Assembly: GCA_024235675.1 (NCBI GenBank)
Contig: JACKLZ010000001.1
Span: forward strand, 682,001-746,000
DNA from: Zoogloeaceae bacterium
GTDB taxonomy: Bacteria; Pseudomonadota; Gammaproteobacteria; Burkholderiales; Rhodocyclaceae
Direction: 5' to 3'
DNA: 64,000 nt
The position numbers and the translations under genes are program-made. Positions 40,006 through 49,999 of this stretch are shown in pieces (positions within the stretch are counted from its first letter, which is position 1; each line of letters starts with the position of its first letter). Below the pieces are notes generated by a model, which was not told the DNA's origin, searched no databases, and saw only the letters and a list, made by a program, of their open reading frames with translations.

Positions 40006-42030
40006 TCAAACAACGCTGAACCACAGCGACAGCAAGACGCACAAACCGATGATCATCGAGAAGGCGTACATGTAGATGTGACCCGACTGCAGCAAGCGGC
40101 TCGCTTGCGCGACCAGACTGATCGTCCGTGCGGCGCCGGTCACGATCAGGCCATCAATCAAGCCCTGATCACCGCCCTTCCAGAGGCCCTGCCCGAGCAA
40201 GCGCGAACCACCCGCGAATACGACTTCGTTGAATTTGTCGAAGTAGTACTTGTTCTCGAGCAGCGTATGCAGCGGCTTGAAGGTCCGCATGATCGCGGCC
40301 GGAATCTCCGGCTTCACGAGGTAGAAGAACCAGGCAAGCACCACGCCGGCCATCGCCAAGAAGAACGGCAAGGTCGTTAAGCCGTGCATCGCCATGGCGG
40401 CTGCGCCGTGGAAGTGCTCGGCAAAATGGCCGACGGTGTCATGCGACGCAGCCACGTGAATGGCGCGCTTGAACCAGTCGCCGAACAGCATCGGTTCAAT
40501 GGTGAAGAAGCCGATGAACATCGACGGGATGGCCAGCAAAATCAGCGGTACGGTGACGACCCACGGCGACTCGTGCGGTTTTTGACCCGGTGCAAGACCG
40601 TGATGATGATCGTCCGACGGCTCTTCGTCGTCATGATCGCCGTGGTGATCGTGGTGTGCCTGACCGAAGCGCTCCTTGCCATGGAAGACCAGGAAGTACA
40701 TGCGGAAGGAGTAGAACGCGGTCACGAAGACGCCGGCGATCACGCAGAAGTAGGCATAGCCCGCGCCAGGAATGGTCGAGAAATGCACGGCCTCGATGAT
40801 CGAATCCTTCGAGTAGAAGCCCGACAGGAACGGGAAGCCGATCAGCGCCAGCGAACCCACCAAGGAGGTGATCCAGGTGATCTTCATGTACTTCCACAGA
40901 CCACCCATGTTGCGCATGTCCTGGTCGTGATGCATGCCGATGATCACCGAGCCCGCGCCGAGGAACAGCAGCGCCTTGAAGAAAGCGTGCGTCATCAGGT
41001 GGAAGACCGCGGCGGAATACGCCGACACGCCGAGCGCGACGGTCATGTAGCCCAACTGGGACAGTGTCGAGTAAGCCACGACCCGCTTGATGTCGTTCTG
41101 GATGATGCCGAGGAAGCCCATGAACAAGGCCGTCGTCGCGCCAATCACGATGACAAAGGACAGCGCGGTCTCGGACAGCTCGAACAGCGGCGACATACGC
41201 GCCACCATGAAAATGCCTGCCGTCACCATGGTTGCCGCGTGAATCAGCGCGGAGATCGGGGTCGGGCCTTCCATCGAGTCCGGCAGCCACACGTGCAGCG
41301 GCACCTGTGCCGATTTACCCATCGCACCAATGAACAGGCAGATACAGATCACGCTGATCAACAGCCACGGCGCACCCGGGAAGAGCTCGATCGTTTTCGC
41401 TGCAAGCGCGTCGGCCTGCGAGAACACTTCGGCGTAGTCCAGGCTGCCCGTATGGGCGGCGACCAGACCAATACCCAGCAGGAAGCCAAAGTCACCCACG
41501 CGGTTGACCAGGAAGGCCTTCATGTTGGCAAAAATCGCGGTCGGTCGGGTGTACCAGAAGCCGATCAGCAGGTAGGACACCAGGCCCACCGCTTCCCAGC
41601 CGAAGAACAACTGGAGGAAGTTGTTCGACATCACCAGCATCAGCATCGAGAACGTGAATAGCGAGATGTAGCTGAAGAAGCGCTGATAACCCGGGTCTTC
41701 CTGCATGTAGCCGATCGTGTAGAGGTGCACCATCAGCGACACGAAGGTCACCACGAGCATCATCATCACGGTGAGCTCGTCGATCAGGAAGCCGACCTCC
41801 AGACTCAGGTTGCCACTGGTCGCCCAAGTATAGACCGTGCCGTTGAAGGTATTGCCCGCCAGCACGTCCTGATAGATCAGGATCGAGGCAAACAATGCGA
41901 CGGCCACACCGAGAATCGTGGCGACATGCGCGCCGGTGCGGCCAATCGCCTTGCCAAACAGACCGGCGAGAATCGCCCCCGCCAGCGGTGCCAGCGGAAC
42001 GACCAAATAGAGATTTTGCATTTCGGACAT
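40006..42030 (-). CDS. nuoL: NADH-quinone oxidoreductase subunit L
   Basis: A 674-residue subunit, longest of the antiporter-like trio. FFGWEAVGLVSYLLIGFW, HVWLPDSMEGPTPISALIHA and AYSTLSQLGYMTVALG are characteristic; the C-terminal lateral helix (HL) follows after a His/Asp-rich loop (HHDHHGDHDDEEPSDDHHHG). It pumps protons. Start ATG 42030 has AAGGAAG upstream. Confidence 0.96.
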   Translation of the reverse strand: MSEMQNLYLVVPLAPLAGAILAGLFGKAIGRTGAHVATILGVAVALFASILIYQDVLAGNTFNGTVYTWATSGNLSLEVGFLIDELTVMMMLVVTFVSLMVHLYTIGYMQEDPGYQRFFSYISLFTFSMLMLVMSNNFLQLFFGWEAVGLVSYLLIGFWYTRPTAIFANMKAFLVNRVGDFGFLLGIGLVAAHTGSLDYAEVFSQADALAAKTIELFPGAPWLLISVICICLFIGAMGKSAQVPLHVWLPDSMEGPTPISALIHAATMVTAGIFMVARMSPLFELSETALSFVIVIGATTALFMGFLGIIQNDIKRVVAYSTLSQLGYMTVALGVSAYSAAVFHLMTHAFFKALLFLGAGSVIIGMHHDQDMRNMGGLWKYMKITWITSLVGSLALIGFPFLSGFYSKDSIIEAVHFSTIPGAGYAYFCVIAGVFVTAFYSFRMYFLVFHGKERFGQAHHDHHGDHDDEEPSDDHHHGLAPGQKPHESPWVVTVPLILLAIPSMFIGFFTIEPMLFGDWFKRAIHVAASHDTVGHFAEHFHGAAAMAMHGLTTLPFFLAMAGVVLAWFFYLVKPEIPAAIMRTFKPLHTLLENKYYFDKFNEVVFAGGSRLLGQGLWKGGDQGLIDGLIVTGAARTISLVAQASRLLQSGHIYMYAFSMIIGLCVLLSLWFSVV

Positions 42031-42042
42031 CGAGACGCTTCC

Positions 42043-42348
42043 TTAACCCTTGAGGCTATCCAGATCATCCACATGGATGGTGCGCAAATTACGGAACAGC
42101 ACCACGAGAATCGCCAGGCCGATTGCGGCTTCCGCAGCGGCCACGGTGAGGATGAAGAACACGAAGATCTGGCCCGCGAGATCTCCCAGGTAGTGGGAGA
42201 ACGCGACAAAATTCAGATTCACCGAAAGCAGCATCAACTCGATCGCCATCAGCAGGACGATGAGGTTCTTCCGGTTGAGGAAGATGCCGACCACACTGAT
42301 CGCAAAAAGGATTGCGCCCAGAATGAGGTAGTGCGAAAGCGAAAGCAT
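42043..42348 (-). CDS. nuoK: NADH-quinone oxidoreductase subunit K
   Basis: A 101-residue subunit with three membrane helices. LIVLLMAIELMLLSVNLNFV contains the conserved intramembrane Glu, and FFILTVAAAEAAIGLAI the second. AGGGAG precedes the ATG at 42348. Confidence 0.96.
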   Translation of the reverse strand: MLSLSHYLILGAILFAISVVGIFLNRKNLIVLLMAIELMLLSVNLNFVAFSHYLGDLAGQIFVFFILTVAAAEAAIGLAILVVLFRNLRTIHVDDLDSLKG

Positions 42349-42382
42349 CAATGACTCCCTGAAAGCGACCCGCGCGCTTCGT

Positions 42383-42985
42383 TTATTCTTTTTCCGACGG
42401 CATCGACACCAGCTCGATGCGATCGGCACGCTTGACGGCAACCTGTTGCGCCGGATCCAGGTGGCGCGAACCGGTCCGCTTGCGCAGCGTCAGTGCCACC
42501 GCCGCGACCATGGCGACCAGCAGCACCAGTGACGCGAGCTCGAACGGATAGACGTAATCGGTATAAAGCACCCGACCCAGTTCCCGTGTGTTGCTGTAAC
42601 CGGCTTGCGCCGCAGGCGGTGCCGGCATGGCATCGAGCCCGAAGTACGGACCGCTCAGCACCAGCACCATTTCGGCCAGCATGATGACGCCAACAACAGC
42701 GCCCACCGGCAGGTAGCTCCAGAACCCTTCGCGCAGACGATCGATATTGATATCGAGCATCATCACCACGAACAGGAACAGCACCATGACCGCGCCGACG
42801 TACACCATCACCAGCGTGATGGCGAGAAATTCGGCCTGCAGCAGCAACCAGATACCCGCGGCGTTGAAAAAGGTCAGCACCAGAAACAGTGCCGCCTGAA
42901 CCGGGTTGCGCACGGTAACGACGCGCAAGGCCGCGAACACCATCACGGTGGCCAGCAGGTAAAAAACGAAAGTCTTGAATTCCAT
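42383..42985 (-). CDS. nuoJ: NADH-quinone oxidoreductase subunit J
   Basis: A 200-residue subunit with five helices. NPVQAALFLVLTFFNAAGIW and FLAITLVMVYVGAVMVLFLF are the conserved NuoJ segments. The C-terminus is charged and extended. In the operon, it begins 46 bp after the nuoI stop. Confidence 0.95.
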   Translation of the reverse strand: MEFKTFVFYLLATVMVFAALRVVTVRNPVQAALFLVLTFFNAAGIWLLLQAEFLAITLVMVYVGAVMVLFLFVVMMLDINIDRLREGFWSYLPVGAVVGVIMLAEMVLVLSGPYFGLDAMPAPPAAQAGYSNTRELGRVLYTDYVYPFELASLVLLVAMVAAVALTLRKRTGSRHLDPAQQVAVKRADRIELVSMPSEKE

Positions 42986-43031
42986 GCTCGAGTATCTCCG
43001 GAGGCCAATCGTGGCCTCGCCTTACGCGCTT

Positions 43032-43517
43032 TTACCGGTACTTCGCCTCGGTCTCGCGATCCTTGGCAATTTGTGCTTCGTTGCGATCACCGACGGCCAG
43101 CAACATTTGCTTGGTGTAATACAAATCACCGCGCTGCTCGCCGTGATACTCAAACACCCGTGTCTCGACGACCGCGTCCACCGGACAGGCTTCTTCGCAG
43201 AAACCACAGAAAATGCATTTGGTCAGATCGATGTCGTAACGGGTCGTGCGGCGCGAACCATCGTCGCGCTGATCCGACTCGATCGTGATCGCCATTGCCG
43301 GGCAGACCGCTTCGCACAGCTTGCAGGCAATGCAGCGCTCTTCCCCGTTCGGATAGCGACGTAGCGCGTGCAGACCGCGGAAACGCGGGCTTTGCGGCGT
43401 CTTCTCTTCCGGGAACTGCACCGTGATCTTGCGCGCAAAGAAATGGCGCCCGGTCAGGGCCAGTCCCTTGAGCAATTCCTTCAGAAGAAGGCTACCGAAA
43501 TAATCTCTTGCACCCAT
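43032..43517 (-). CDS. nuoI: NADH-quinone oxidoreductase subunit I
   Basis: A 161-residue ferredoxin-like subunit binding clusters N6a and N6b: CIACKLCEAVCP and CIFCGFCEEACPVDAV each supply CxxCxxCxxxCP ligands. An N-terminal amphipathic region contacts the membrane. ATG at 43517, 10 bp after the nuoH stop. Confidence 0.96.
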   Translation of the reverse strand: MGARDYFGSLLLKELLKGLALTGRHFFARKITVQFPEEKTPQSPRFRGLHALRRYPNGEERCIACKLCEAVCPAMAITIESDQRDDGSRRTTRYDIDLTKCIFCGFCEEACPVDAVVETRVFEYHGEQRGDLYYTKQMLLAVGDRNEAQIAKDRETEAKYR

Positions 43518-43527
43518 CGTTCGCCTC

Positions 43528-44577
43528 TCAGTTCCAGATCGACAGCGGGGACATGATCCACACTGCGACAAGCAGGACCCAGAACAGCGTCACCGGCAGG
43601 AACACCTTCCAGCCAAGACGCATGATGTGGTCATAACGGAAACGGGGAAATGTCGCCCGCGCCCAGAGGAACATCAACACAACCATCGACGTCTTGATCG
43701 CCAGCCAATGGAAACCATCAGGCAAGAAGCCGACCGGTGACAGCCAGCCACCCAGGAACAGGATGGAGGTCAGGATGCTGACCAGCCACATGTTGGCGTA
43801 CTCGGCGAGGAAGAACAGCGCGAAGGTCATGCCCGAGTATTCGACCATGTGGCCTGCCACGATCTCGGATTCGCCTTCGACCACGTCAAACGGTGCGCGG
43901 TTGGTCTCGGCGATGCCGGAAATCAGATACACCACGAACATCGGGAACAGCGGCAACCAGTTCCAGCTCAGGAAGCCAAAGCCCATCTCGGCAAACTGCC
44001 CCTGCCCCTGCACCCGAACGATTTCAGTCAGGTTCAGCGAGGCCGAAATCATCAGCACGCAGACCAGCGCAAAGCCCATCGCCAGCTCATACGACACCAT
44101 TTGTGCCGCAGCGCGCATGGTGCCCAGGAAGGGGTACTTCGAGTTGGACGCCCAACCAGCGATGATCACGCCATACACTTCCAGCGAGGTGATGGCCAGA
44201 ATGAACAGCAAACCGGCATCGACGTCAGCCAACACACCACCGTCCCAGAACGGCACCACCGCCCAGGCCGCGAGTGACGGCGCGATGGCCAGGATCGGAC
44301 CGATGATGAACAGTCCCTTGCTGGTCGCGCTCGGGACCAGCACTTCCTTGAGCAGCAGCTTCACGCCGTCGGCGATCGGTTGCAGCAGCCCCAGCGGTCC
44401 GACCCGGTTCGGGCCGATACGCACCTGCATGTAGCCAATGATCTTGCGCTCGAAATAGGTCAGATACGCGACCGCAATCATCAACGGCGCGATGATCGCC
44501 ACGATCTTGGCGAGGGTCCACACGGCCGGCCAGGCGGCACCGAACAGCGAGGCAATCGGTTCGAGAAGGGCTTCCAT
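43528..44577 (-). CDS. nuoH: NADH-quinone oxidoreductase subunit H
   Basis: A 349-residue membrane subunit that lines the quinone chamber. ERKIIGYMQVRIGPNRVGP, AETNRAPFDVVEGESEIVAG and FLWARATFPRFRYDH are diagnostic. ATG 44577 shares one base with the nuoG stop (TGATG); a TTG one codon upstream is less likely. Confidence 0.96.
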   Translation of the reverse strand: MEALLEPIASLFGAAWPAVWTLAKIVAIIAPLMIAVAYLTYFERKIIGYMQVRIGPNRVGPLGLLQPIADGVKLLLKEVLVPSATSKGLFIIGPILAIAPSLAAWAVVPFWDGGVLADVDAGLLFILAITSLEVYGVIIAGWASNSKYPFLGTMRAAAQMVSYELAMGFALVCVLMISASLNLTEIVRVQGQGQFAEMGFGFLSWNWLPLFPMFVVYLISGIAETNRAPFDVVEGESEIVAGHMVEYSGMTFALFFLAEYANMWLVSILTSILFLGGWLSPVGFLPDGFHWLAIKTSMVVLMFLWARATFPRFRYDHIMRLGWKVFLPVTLFWVLLVAVWIMSPLSIWN

Positions 44578-46919
44578 CAAACGCGCTCCAAGGTCACGAC
44601 AGCGGACAAGCCGCCCAGCGCTGCCGTTGATTCATGTGCCGATGCAATCCGCACGCAGCCATCGGCCAGCGTATCGTCAGTCGTCGCGATCAAGCGGGCG
44701 CTGCCCTGTTCGGTTTTCGCCTCGACGGCGTCACCTGCATTCAGGCCAAGAGATGCCAGCGTGGCCGTCGACAAGTAGGCCGCGGGCGCCGCAGCATCGC
44801 GGGCACGCTGAAGCGCGGGCGCACGACGGACGATCGAATCCGTTGCGTAAATTGGCACATCCGCCACACGCTCGAGACCGGAAGACGGTGCCGACACGGA
44901 CACCGTCAGGCCATCCAGCGCGTTGTTCAGATTGGCGACCGGGAAGGCGTCGATATCGAGGACTGCGGCACGCACGGCTTCGGAATCGTTGTAGTCGAAT
45001 CCATCCAGTGACAACAGATTGCCCATCACACGGAGGACTTTCCATGCCGGACGTGCATCGCCTTGCGGTTTGGCGACGGCCACAAAACTCTGGGCACGCC
45101 CTTCGCAATTGACAAAGGTGCCGGAAGTTTCGGTAAAGGGAGACACCGGCAGCATCACATGACTGATGGCGCGCAACTCGGGGCTGTTGAAGGCTGTCAG
45201 GCTGACGACGAAATCGGCCCCTGCCACGGCGGCACGTGCGCGCTCGCCAGCGGCAGAATCAAGCGATGGCTCGACGTTGAGCAATACGTACGACTTGAGC
45301 GACTCACTCAGCATTGCCGCAGCGTTCTTGCCACCCGTGGCCGGAATGGCACCGGCGAGATAGCCACCCACGCTGTTGGCAGCGTCACCGATCACGCCAA
45401 AGCTGGCGCCGGTAATGCTTGCGATCTCTTGGGCGATACGGCGCAGCGTCGCTGCCTGGGCGTGTTGCACCGCGAAGTTGCCCAGCCAGATCGCCGACTT
45501 GCGGCCGCTGACGAGCATGTCGGCAATGGCCTTGGCCTCTGCCGGGATGTCCGCCGGAACAAGCGATGCCAACGCGGCATCGACGGTTTTGCTTTCTGCG
45601 TCAGCGACGGCTTTGAGCACCGCCGCCAAGGCAGCAACCATTTCGGAGGGCTTGGGTTGCATCCGCGCCAACACCGGCAACAGCCAGTTATCGGCCGTCG
45701 GGTGAATACTCGCGACCTTGAGGCCCCGCTTGGCGGCCTGACGCACACGCTGTGCCAGCAGCGGATGATCCTTGCGGAAGAAGCTTCCAACCACCAGCAA
45801 ACGATTCAGATCGGCGACTTCAGCGACCGGCATGCCAAGCCACGGCGCGCCCTGACTGACGGCATCCGCCGAGAAATCGGCCTGACGCAGACGGAAATCG
45901 ACGTTATCGCTGCCCAGCCCACGTACCAGTTTCTGCGCAAGATAGAGTTCTTCGACCGTGGCATTGGGTGCCAGCAGCGCGCCAAATTCTTCACCGCCCG
46001 CGGCGGCCACGACGGCCTTGAGACGGGTTGCCGCGAATTCCAGTGCGGTTTGCCAGTCGGTCTCCTGCCAGCTGTCGCCCTGACGAATCATCGGCTTGGT
46101 CAGGCGAGAAGCGCAATTCAGGCCTTCGTACGAGAAGCGGTCCCGGTCAGACAGCCAGCATTCGTTGATCGCTTCGTTCTCGAGCGGCAGCACGCGCTTG
46201 ACGACATCGTGTTTGACCTGAACGATCAGGTTGCTGCCCAGCGAGTCATGCGGGCTGACCGACTTGCGGCGTGCCAGCTCCCAGGTGCGGGCGGCGAAAC
46301 GGAAAGGCTTGGAGGTCAGTGCGCCGACCGGGCACAAATCAATGATGTTGCCCGACAGCTCGGAATCGACCGTTTTTTCGACGAAGGGCATGATCTCGGA
46401 ATGCTCGCCGCGGAAGGCCTGGCCGAGTTCCATCAGGCCGGCAATTTCCTGCGTGAAGCGAACACAGCGGGTGCAGTGAATGCACCGCGTCATGTCGGTC
46501 GAGACCAGCGGGCCAAGGTTCTTGTTGAACACGACGCGCTTCTCTTCCTGATAGCGCGACTTGCTCTCGCCGTAGCCGACCGCCAGATCCTGCAACTGGC
46601 ACTCACCGCCCTGATCGCAGATCGGGCAGTCGAGCGGGTGGTTGATCAGGAGAAACTCCATCACGCCTTTTTGGGCCTTGACGGCGGCTTCGGACTTGGT
46701 CCACACCTTCATGCCGTTGGTCACCGGCGTCGCACAGGCGGGCAGCGGCTTGGGCGCCTTTTCGACCTGAACGAGGCACATGCGGCAGTTGGCAGCGATG
46801 GACAGTTTCTTGTGGTAACAGAAGTGCGGGATGTATGCCCCCACCTGGTTGGCCGCATCCATCACGGTGCTGCCATCAGCCACCTGAAGCTGCTTGCCGT
46901 CGATCTCGATTTCTAGCAT
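44577..46919 (-). CDS. nuoG: NADH-quinone oxidoreductase subunit G
   Basis: A 780-residue subunit. The N-terminal iron-sulfur part reads HFCYHKKLSIAANCRMC, HPLDCPICDQGGECQLQD (N3-type ligands incl. His), CIHCTRCVRFTQE and IDLCPVGALTSKPF; the rest is a molybdopterin-oxidoreductase-like region without catalytic cofactor. It overlaps nuoF by 7 bp. Confidence 0.95.
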   Translation of the reverse strand: MLEIEIDGKQLQVADGSTVMDAANQVGAYIPHFCYHKKLSIAANCRMCLVQVEKAPKPLPACATPVTNGMKVWTKSEAAVKAQKGVMEFLLINHPLDCPICDQGGECQLQDLAVGYGESKSRYQEEKRVVFNKNLGPLVSTDMTRCIHCTRCVRFTQEIAGLMELGQAFRGEHSEIMPFVEKTVDSELSGNIIDLCPVGALTSKPFRFAARTWELARRKSVSPHDSLGSNLIVQVKHDVVKRVLPLENEAINECWLSDRDRFSYEGLNCASRLTKPMIRQGDSWQETDWQTALEFAATRLKAVVAAAGGEEFGALLAPNATVEELYLAQKLVRGLGSDNVDFRLRQADFSADAVSQGAPWLGMPVAEVADLNRLLVVGSFFRKDHPLLAQRVRQAAKRGLKVASIHPTADNWLLPVLARMQPKPSEMVAALAAVLKAVADAESKTVDAALASLVPADIPAEAKAIADMLVSGRKSAIWLGNFAVQHAQAATLRRIAQEIASITGASFGVIGDAANSVGGYLAGAIPATGGKNAAAMLSESLKSYVLLNVEPSLDSAAGERARAAVAGADFVVSLTAFNSPELRAISHVMLPVSPFTETSGTFVNCEGRAQSFVAVAKPQGDARPAWKVLRVMGNLLSLDGFDYNDSEAVRAAVLDIDAFPVANLNNALDGLTVSVSAPSSGLERVADVPIYATDSIVRRAPALQRARDAAAPAAYLSTATLASLGLNAGDAVEAKTEQGSARLIATTDDTLADGCVRIASAHESTAALGGLSAVVTLERV

Positions 46920-48232
46920 GACGGACCTACATAGATTTTGCTGCCTTCGCGCTGGACGTCGTCCGGCACGAGACAGGTCTTGTGTTCGATGTGATAGGCG
47001 AATTCATCGCCGAAATGCTTGACGAAGCTCTGCACCGGCATGGACGCCGCGTCGCCGAGCGCACAAATGGTGCGACCCATGATGTTGGTGGTAACGCTGT
47101 TGAGCAGATCCAGGTCGTCCGGCCGGCCGAGGCCATGCTCGATACGATGAACCACGCGGTACAACCAGCCGGTGCCTTCACGACACGGCGTACATTGCCC
47201 GCAGGACTCTTCGAAGTAGAAGTAGGACAGGCGCTCGAGCGCTCGCACCATGCAGGTGGTCTCGTCCATCACGATCACTGCGCCCGAACCGAGCATCGAC
47301 CCCGCCTTGGAGATCGAGTCGTAGTCCATGGTGCAATCCATCATGATGTCGGCAGGCACCACCGGCGACGATGAACCCCCGGGGATCACACCCTTGAGCT
47401 TGCGGCCGCCGCGCATGCCGCCGGCCATGTCGAGCAGCTCGGAGAACGGCGTACCGAGTTCGATCTCATAGTTGCCGGGACGATTCACATGCCCGGAAAT
47501 GGAGAACAGCTTGGTACCACCGTTGTTCGGCTTGCCGTAATTCAGGAAGGTTTCACCACCATCGCGCAGAATGAAGGGCACGGAGGCGAAGGTTTCAGTG
47601 TTGTTGATCGTGGTCGGTTTGCCATACAGACCATAGCTGGCCGGGAACGGCGGCTTGAATCGCGGCTGCCCCTTCTTGCCTTCGATGGATTCGAGCAACG
47701 CGGTTTCTTCACCGCAGATGTAGGCGCCGTAGCCATGGTGCGCAAACAGTTCAAAGCTGAAGTCGGAGCCAAGAATCTTGTCGCCGAGCAGGCCCGCGGC
47801 ACGCGCTTCGGCCAGCGCCTCTTCGAAACGGTCATACACCTCGAAGACTTCACCGTGAATATAGTTGTAGCCGCGCTCGCAACCCATCGCATAGGCGGCG
47901 ATGATCATGCCCTCGATGACGGAGTGCGGGTTGTAGCGGAGAATGTCGCGGTCTTTGAAAGTACCCGGCTCGCCTTCGTCCGAGTTGCAGGCCAGATACT
48001 TGGCGCCTGGGAAGGAGCGCGGCATGAAGCTCCACTTCAAACCCGTCGGGAAGCCCGCACCGCCCCGGCCACGCAACACCGAAGCCTTGACTTCGGCAAT
48101 GATGTCCGCCGGTGGCGTACTTTCAGCAATGATCTTTTTCAGCGCAGCATAGCCGCCGCGTGCGAGATAGTCCTGCAGCCGCCAGGTACGGTCGCCGTCC
48201 AGATCGGCGAGGATGAGGTTTCGTGCGCTCAT
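46913..48232 (-). CDS. nuoF: NADH-quinone oxidoreductase subunit F
   Basis: A 439-residue FMN- and NADH-binding subunit. GRGGAGFPTGLKWSF, DEGEPGTFKDRDI, GAYICGEETALLESIEGKKG and the N3 cluster ligands ESCGQCTPCREG with a downstream ICALGDAAS Cys are intact. Overlaps nuoE by 4 bp. It is the counterpart of HoxF's C-terminal part. Confidence 0.96.
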   Translation of the reverse strand: MSARNLILADLDGDRTWRLQDYLARGGYAALKKIIAESTPPADIIAEVKASVLRGRGGAGFPTGLKWSFMPRSFPGAKYLACNSDEGEPGTFKDRDILRYNPHSVIEGMIIAAYAMGCERGYNYIHGEVFEVYDRFEEALAEARAAGLLGDKILGSDFSFELFAHHGYGAYICGEETALLESIEGKKGQPRFKPPFPASYGLYGKPTTINNTETFASVPFILRDGGETFLNYGKPNNGGTKLFSISGHVNRPGNYEIELGTPFSELLDMAGGMRGGRKLKGVIPGGSSSPVVPADIMMDCTMDYDSISKAGSMLGSGAVIVMDETTCMVRALERLSYFYFEESCGQCTPCREGTGWLYRVVHRIEHGLGRPDDLDLLNSVTTNIMGRTICALGDAASMPVQSFVKHFGDEFAYHIEHKTCLVPDDVQREGSKIYVGPSC

Positions 48233-48705
48233 TTCGCCAGTTCCGCCAGCAGTTGATCGATTTTTTCAGTCGTCATCCAGCTACACATCGTGTGGTTGTT
48301 GTGCAGCAAGACCGGCGCATCCCCACAGGCGCCCATGCACTCACCCTCTTTAAGCGTGAATTTGCCGTCGGGTGTGGTCTCATTGAATTCAATACCAAGC
48401 TTCTGCTTCAGGTAGTCAGCAGCGTGCACGCCGCCGGACAACGCGCACGGCAGATTCGTACACACCGTGATCTTGTGTTTGCCGACGGGTTCGAGGTCGT
48501 ACATGTTGTAGAAGCTTGCCACCTCAAACGCGGCAATCGCCGGCATGTCGAGATAACTGGCGACGGCATCAATGGTTTCCCTGGCCAGCCAGCCCTTTTC
48601 TTGCTGCGCGATGCGCAACGCGGCCATCACCGCGGACTGTTTCTGGTCCGGTGGATACTTGGCGACCTCTACGTCGATTAACTTCAGCGATTCCTGGCTC
48701 AGCAT
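48229..48705 (-). CDS. nuoE: NADH-quinone oxidoreductase subunit E
   Basis: A 158-residue thioredoxin-fold subunit with the [2Fe-2S] ligands CTNLPC and CMGAC (cluster N1a). AIAAFEVASFYNMYDLEPVG is the conserved lead-in. All four cysteines are present, unlike the equivalent segment of HoxF in this window. The ATG at 48705 is 40 bp past the nuoD stop. Confidence 0.95.
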   Translation of the reverse strand: MLSQESLKLIDVEVAKYPPDQKQSAVMAALRIAQQEKGWLARETIDAVASYLDMPAIAAFEVASFYNMYDLEPVGKHKITVCTNLPCALSGGVHAADYLKQKLGIEFNETTPDGKFTLKEGECMGACGDAPVLLHNNHTMCSWMTTEKIDQLLAELAK

Positions 48706-48745
48706 TTTCTGCCCATACCCGATAGTTTGCGTTCTTCGGTCCGTC

Positions 48746-49999
48746 TCAGCGGTCAACGTCACCAAACACGATGTCCATCGTGCCGATAATGGCGACGACG
48801 TCTGCAAGCAAATGTCCCTTGGCCATCGCATCCATGGCCGCCAAATGGGCGAAACCAGGGGAGCGCAGCTTCAGTCGATACGGCTTGTTGGCGCCATCCG
48901 ATACGGCATACACACCGAACTCGCCCTTGGGGTGCTCGATGGCCGCATACACTTCGCCTTCCGGCACATGCATACCTTCCGAGAAGAGTTTGAAGTGGTG
49001 AATCAACTCTTCCATGTTCGACTTCATCGCTTCGCGCGACGGCGGGGCCACCTTGTGGTTGCCCGTAATGACCGGCCCCGGATTCTTCCGCAGCCAGGCA
49101 ATGCACTGCTTGATGATGTGGTTCGACTGGCGCATTTCTTCCATGCGAACCAGGTAACGATCGTAGCAATCGCCTTCCTTGCCCACCGGAATATCGAAAT
49201 TCAGTCGATCGTAGACTTCGTAGGGCTGCTTCTTTCGCAAGTCCCACGCCACGCCGGATCCGCGCAGCATCGCGCCAGTAAAGCCCCAGGCCTTGGCCTG
49301 TTCCGGTGTGACCACGCCAATACCAACGGTCCGTTGCTTCCAGATCCGGTTATCAGTCAGCAGAGTTTCGTAGTCGTCGCAATACTTCGGAAAGCGATTG
49401 GTGAAGTCTTCCAGGAAATCGAGCAGTGAGCCTTGACGATTCTCATTTAACTGACGAACCGTTTCGGCATTTTTCCACTTCGATGTTTCGTACTGCGGCA
49501 TCTGATCGGGCAGATCACGATAAACACCACCGGGCCGATAATACGCAGCGTGCATCCGCGCGCCCGAAACGGCCTCGTAGGCATCCATCAGGTCTTCACG
49601 CTCACGGAACGTGTACAAGACCATGGTCATTGCGCCGATGTCGAGCGCATGGGTTCCGATCGCAAGCAAATGGTTCAGGATTCGCGTGATTTCATCAAAC
49701 ATCACCCGAATATATTGACCACGCTCCGGCACCTCGACACCGAGCAGACGCTCGATCGCCAGACAGTAGGCGTGCTCATTACACATCATGGATACGTAAT
49801 CGAGACGGTCCATATACGGCACGGACTGCACCCAGGTGCGGGTTTCAGCAAGCTTTTCGGTACCGCGATGGAGCAAGCCGATATGCGGATCAGCGCGCTC
49901 GACGACCTCACCGGACAGCTCTAGCACCAAGCGCAACACGCCGTGCGCCGCCGGGTGCTGCGGGCCAAAGTTGATCGTATAGTTGCGGATTTCAGCCAT
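48746..49999 (-). CDS. nuoD: NADH-quinone oxidoreductase subunit D
   Basis: A 417-residue subunit (49-kDa type) evolved from hydrogenase large subunits. INFGPQHPAAHGVLRL, HIGLLHRGTEKLAE and the quinone-pocket RILNHLLAIGTHALDIGAMT are present. ATG 49999 is preceded by GGAG; a TTG further up is a nonsense extension. It overlaps the nuoC stop by 8 bp. Confidence 0.96.
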   Translation of the reverse strand: MAEIRNYTINFGPQHPAAHGVLRLVLELSGEVVERADPHIGLLHRGTEKLAETRTWVQSVPYMDRLDYVSMMCNEHAYCLAIERLLGVEVPERGQYIRVMFDEITRILNHLLAIGTHALDIGAMTMVLYTFREREDLMDAYEAVSGARMHAAYYRPGGVYRDLPDQMPQYETSKWKNAETVRQLNENRQGSLLDFLEDFTNRFPKYCDDYETLLTDNRIWKQRTVGIGVVTPEQAKAWGFTGAMLRGSGVAWDLRKKQPYEVYDRLNFDIPVGKEGDCYDRYLVRMEEMRQSNHIIKQCIAWLRKNPGPVITGNHKVAPPSREAMKSNMEELIHHFKLFSEGMHVPEGEVYAAIEHPKGEFGVYAVSDGANKPYRLKLRSPGFAHLAAMDAMAKGHLLADVVAIIGTMDIVFGDVDR